A DNA stretch of 64,000 nucleotides from the NCBI GenBank assembly GCA_949752795.1, contig CATKHW010000011.1, positions 310,001-374,000 on the forward strand, read 5' to 3'. Source of the stretch: Hyperoodon ampullatus. Its lineage: Eukaryota; Chordata; Mammalia; Artiodactyla; Ziphiidae. The notes under the pieces were generated by a model. It made no database searches and was not told the origin of the DNA. It saw nothing but the letters and a program-made list of their open reading frames with translations. Below, piece by piece: positions 62,601 to 64,000 of the stretch (its first letter is position 1; the number at the start of each line of letters is the position of its first letter). Both the position numbers and the translations under genes were made by a program.

Positions 62601-64000
62601 TGCCAAATTGGCAACCTGTGCGAACCAGGAGGTTAAAGGGGCTGTCTCTCCAAGTTGGGAGGTTGATAGTAAAGCAGGTGGAAAGTCAAACCGGAGCACC
62701 AGGAGAGGGACTATTCGTTGAGTTTTAGAAACCTTTCGTATTCACAGTGTGTCCGTTCTCTAGGTTTCCCGTACATGTTATAACTGTAGTAATATTCCCT
62801 TCAACCTGGAGAGTTGGGACCCATGGAATGGGTGCCATGCATTAATGCTTTAAAGGTTCTGCATTTGTTCACCCAATCTCACCAATCCTCTCAGTCCAAG
62901 TGTCCCGCCTTATGCCACATCCAGCTGTCGTTGTAGATAGGGTCAGTCCAGGTTTCATCAGAGACTCTGAAGGAATTGTAAAGAATTTCCCAGGTTTTTG
63001 TTTTGTTTTTGAAATTCCTTTTTATAGTGGGTTTGAGCTGATTCTCGCTGCCATGTTTATGCCAGTCTAGACACACTTGGTTCCCTTACGGAGACATATC
63101 AATACATAGGTTTTAAGATTCTTACTAGTCAGATATATTCCTCTGCGGGAAATATGGGGTTTTGAGTCCCTTTCACTGAGGAAGGTGTAGGTCTTGCCTA
63201 TTCCATAGTTGGTTTTTGGAACGGTACCTGTGCTTATATCAAACTCTGGTTTTATGCATCACCCCACCTCTCCTTCCCCCTTAAGCAGGCATAAGAGTGT
63301 TTTCTAAATGTGAGACACTGTTCTCTTTCCTAACTCAGTTCAAGTGTAGCCATGTTTACAGGATCTTCATAAGTGATATCTTATGATAAGTTTCTTTTTC
63401 TCTGTGACTTATTTCACTTAGAATCATCGTACCTGAATCCACCCATTTTGCTGCTACTGGTCTTATGACATTGATTTCATGGCTGAGGGATATTCCATCG
63501 TACGTAAGTACCACAATTTTTTGAACCATTTTTATATTTCCTGGGATATTTAAGGTGTACCCAAGTTGAGGTCCTTGTAAGCAGTGCAGCCCAAAATTTT
63601 GGGGTGGCTCTGTCTTATTGATTTTCAGTTTTTCCCAGGTATATTCCCTAGACTGGAAGTGCCCTTGGCTCTGTAGCTCTGTTGTTTACTTGTTTTAGGG
63701 AACAAAATGCACTCCTCCAGAGAGGCAGTTGGCAATTTACATCCCGTCCATCAGCATAACAAGGCTCCCTGTTCTCCAGGACCAGTCTTGCCTTTCTGGT
63801 TTTTACACATTTTGTGGATGTCCCTTTTGACCGGTGGGAAGTGATACTTCTTTGTAGTGCAGATTTGCATTGCCCGCTTGCTTGCTTGGCCAAAAAGGGC
63901 GTATGCGTTTTCTCCTGAATATATTCAGGAGAAAACGCATACGCCCTTTTTGGCCAAGTGCATCATTGTCGAAGTTGTGCCCCTCTTCCTGTGCTTTAAA
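62601..64000. repeat. Satellite unit U37, E type, truncated by the window edge
   Basis: The first 1400 bp of an E-type unit, almost identical to U34 5213 bp earlier. Among the differences seen are TAGATAGGG near 62936 (U34 has TAGATTGGG) and GATTTTCAG near 63621 (U34 has GATTTCCAG). Palindrome 63885-63958 is perfect. About 337 bp of the unit lie beyond the window. Confidence 0.95.

Larger units (their letters stand above)
1..64000. repeat. Tandem satellite array, ~1.74-kb unit, 36 full copies plus one partial
   Basis: The same ~1739-bp sequence recurs head to tail across the whole window without a gap or foreign insertion. Offsets from each unit start are: 1-393 unrecognised; 394-412 T-rich tract (A-rich on minus); 394 to ~775 L1 3' UTR remnant; ~758-1320 decayed ORF2 end on minus; 1287-1360 palindrome; 1361-1739 unrecognised. 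Adjacent units differ by scattered substitutions and 1-9 bp indels. Unit length and L1 content fit, from memory, the common cetacean satellite in its longer non-delphinid form. That species call is inference; the tandem structure is read directly. Confidence 0.98.
50436..64000. repeat. Divergent trimeric higher-order repeat domain, period ~5213 bp
   Basis: D-type GATATTCAG lies at 51457, 56671 and 61884 (5214 and 5213 bp apart). E-type units U31, U34 and U37 have the same spacing. The third position (U32, U35) is less consistent. These units carry more substitutions and 1-bp losses than any to the left. Confidence 0.88.

Noticed and set aside
1..64000. CRISPR array, phage or bacterial tandem system
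   Set aside because: The repeat unit is 1.7 kb with no spacers, there are no cas or other bacterial genes, and the content is mammalian L1.

Overview
The whole window is one uninterrupted tandem array of a ~1.74-kb satellite unit: 36 complete copies and a 37th cut by the right edge. I see no host gene, tRNA, rRNA, CRISPR array or inserted mobile element between copies. Units are numbered U1-U37 from the recurring 11-mer TGCCAAATTGG, a phase that happens to start at base 1. Most units are 1739 bp; the range is 1730-1744 bp and small named indels explain the departures.

Origin. About half of each unit (offset ~394 to ~1323) is a 5'-truncated, decayed mammalian LINE-1 (L1) 3' end lying antisense, so L1 sense is the minus strand. 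In minus-strand order it runs from the C-terminal part of ORF2 (broken over frames, with MQICTTKKYH and ILSEIS still legible) through the 3' UTR to an AATAAA next to an A-run. It ends at a perfect or near-perfect 74-bp spacerless palindrome at offset 1287-1360. The other ~772 bp (offset 1361-1739 plus 1-393) I do not recognise.

Organism. The L1 makes it a mammal. A ~1.74-kb heterochromatic satellite built on an L1 3' end matches what I recall of the common cetacean satellite (about 1.58 kb in delphinids, about 1.74-1.76 kb in baleen and some other whales; an L1 repeat has been published as the basic unit of cetacean heterochromatin satellites). My best reading is therefore whale heterochromatin, probably not a dolphin. 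This rests on unit length, L1 content and memory, not on a search.

Layout. U1-U3 (1-5217) form a homogeneous local family. U4-U13 (5218-22612) are mixed, with a 5-bp duplication recurring every third unit. U14-U24 (22613-41740) become increasingly dimeric, with diagnostic variants recurring at exactly 3478 bp. U25-U28 (41741-48696) switch to a 5217-bp trimer. U29 is canonical. U30-U37 (50436-64000) are the most divergent units and follow a ~5213-bp trimer with visible crossover mosaics. There are no interacting genes. The biology here is satellite evolution: unequal exchange, gene conversion, higher-order repeats and a conserved hairpin-forming palindrome.
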